Shown here: positions 63,997 to 64,000 of the stretch, in pieces | Layout: each line of letters starts with the position of its first letter | How positions within the stretch are numbered: position 1 is the first letter of the stretch | Source of the DNA: Chryseobacterium gleum | Lineage (GTDB): Bacteria; Bacteroidota; Bacteroidia; Flavobacteriales; Flavobacteriaceae | Direction of reading: 5' to 3' | Assembly: GCA_945897915.1 (NCBI GenBank) | Contig: CAMDGB010000006.1 | Span: 21,268-85,267, forward strand | DNA: 64,000 nt | Notes under the pieces: generated by a model | What the model was told of the DNA's origin: nothing | Databases searched by the model: none | What the model saw: the letters and a program-made list of their open reading frames with translations, nothing else | Translations under genes and position numbers: made by a program

Positions 63997-64000
63997 CAAA

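Overview
The window looks like a contiguous piece of a Flavobacteriaceae (Bacteroidota) chromosome, most like Flavobacterium. The DNA is very AT-rich, genes are densely packed, and ribosome binding sites are weak and A-rich. Several promoters carry the Bacteroidota -7 box TAnnTTTG, two of them with TTG 19 bases upstream. Three proteins carry type IX secretion (T9SS) C-terminal sorting domains, and lineage-typical families recur (DUF4252, DUF4249, DUF5777, DUF2807, GH92, a RimB-RimK fusion). I see no rRNA, tRNA, CRISPR array, insertion sequence or prophage. Most of the window is core chromosome with small accessory islands.

Layout: 1-3219 (minus) holds dnaJ (cut by the window edge) and grpE, a nucleoside-sugar epimerase-like protein and a hotdog-fold protein. 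3337-7001 (plus) is a PadR/PspC envelope module, a possible 24-residue amphipathic peptide gene with its own promoter-like box and terminator, a DUF2807 protein and an unknown gene. 7086-11027 has a GH92 mannosidase and a DUF4252 pair. 11141-17296 is a vitamin B12 uptake locus: a cobalamin riboswitch reads into a BtuB-like receptor on the minus strand. On the plus strand lie a T9SS-exported repeat protein and a BtuF/BtuC/BtuD-like ABC importer. 17313-20324 has a pseudouridine synthase, RmuC and a thioesterase. 20418-27916 is rich in exported and redox proteins: a diheme cytochrome, an FG-GAP/UnbV protein, DOMON, ankyrin, a DUF5777 barrel, an OB-fold protein, a monoheme cytochrome and YceI.

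27975-38206 is mainly housekeeping: a misnamed 'asparagine synthetase B', dnaB, accA, an EamA transporter, an LptF/G permease, tgt, rplS with a structured leader, and monomeric isocitrate dehydrogenase. 38331-44113 has a TonB receptor/DUF4249 pair, thiamine pyrophosphokinase, a scramblase-like protein and a TPR protein. 44164-52317 has gyrA, clpC, gcvT and hutH. 52314-58575 has a small DUF1272 gene, a GldL-like mini membrane protein, RimB-RimK, M1 and S8 peptidases and a metallo-beta-lactamase-fold hydrolase. 58657-62779 is a sufA-B-C-D operon, and the window ends in a GlmU-like sugar nucleotidyltransferase.

The most novel candidates are the 24-residue peptide unit at 5523-5704, the T9SS repeat protein in the B12 locus, and the divergent redox/export cluster at 23714-27227. 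Two housekeeping proteins depart from textbook metal sites: Tgt has lost its three zinc cysteines and DnaJ keeps only half of its zinc-finger motifs.
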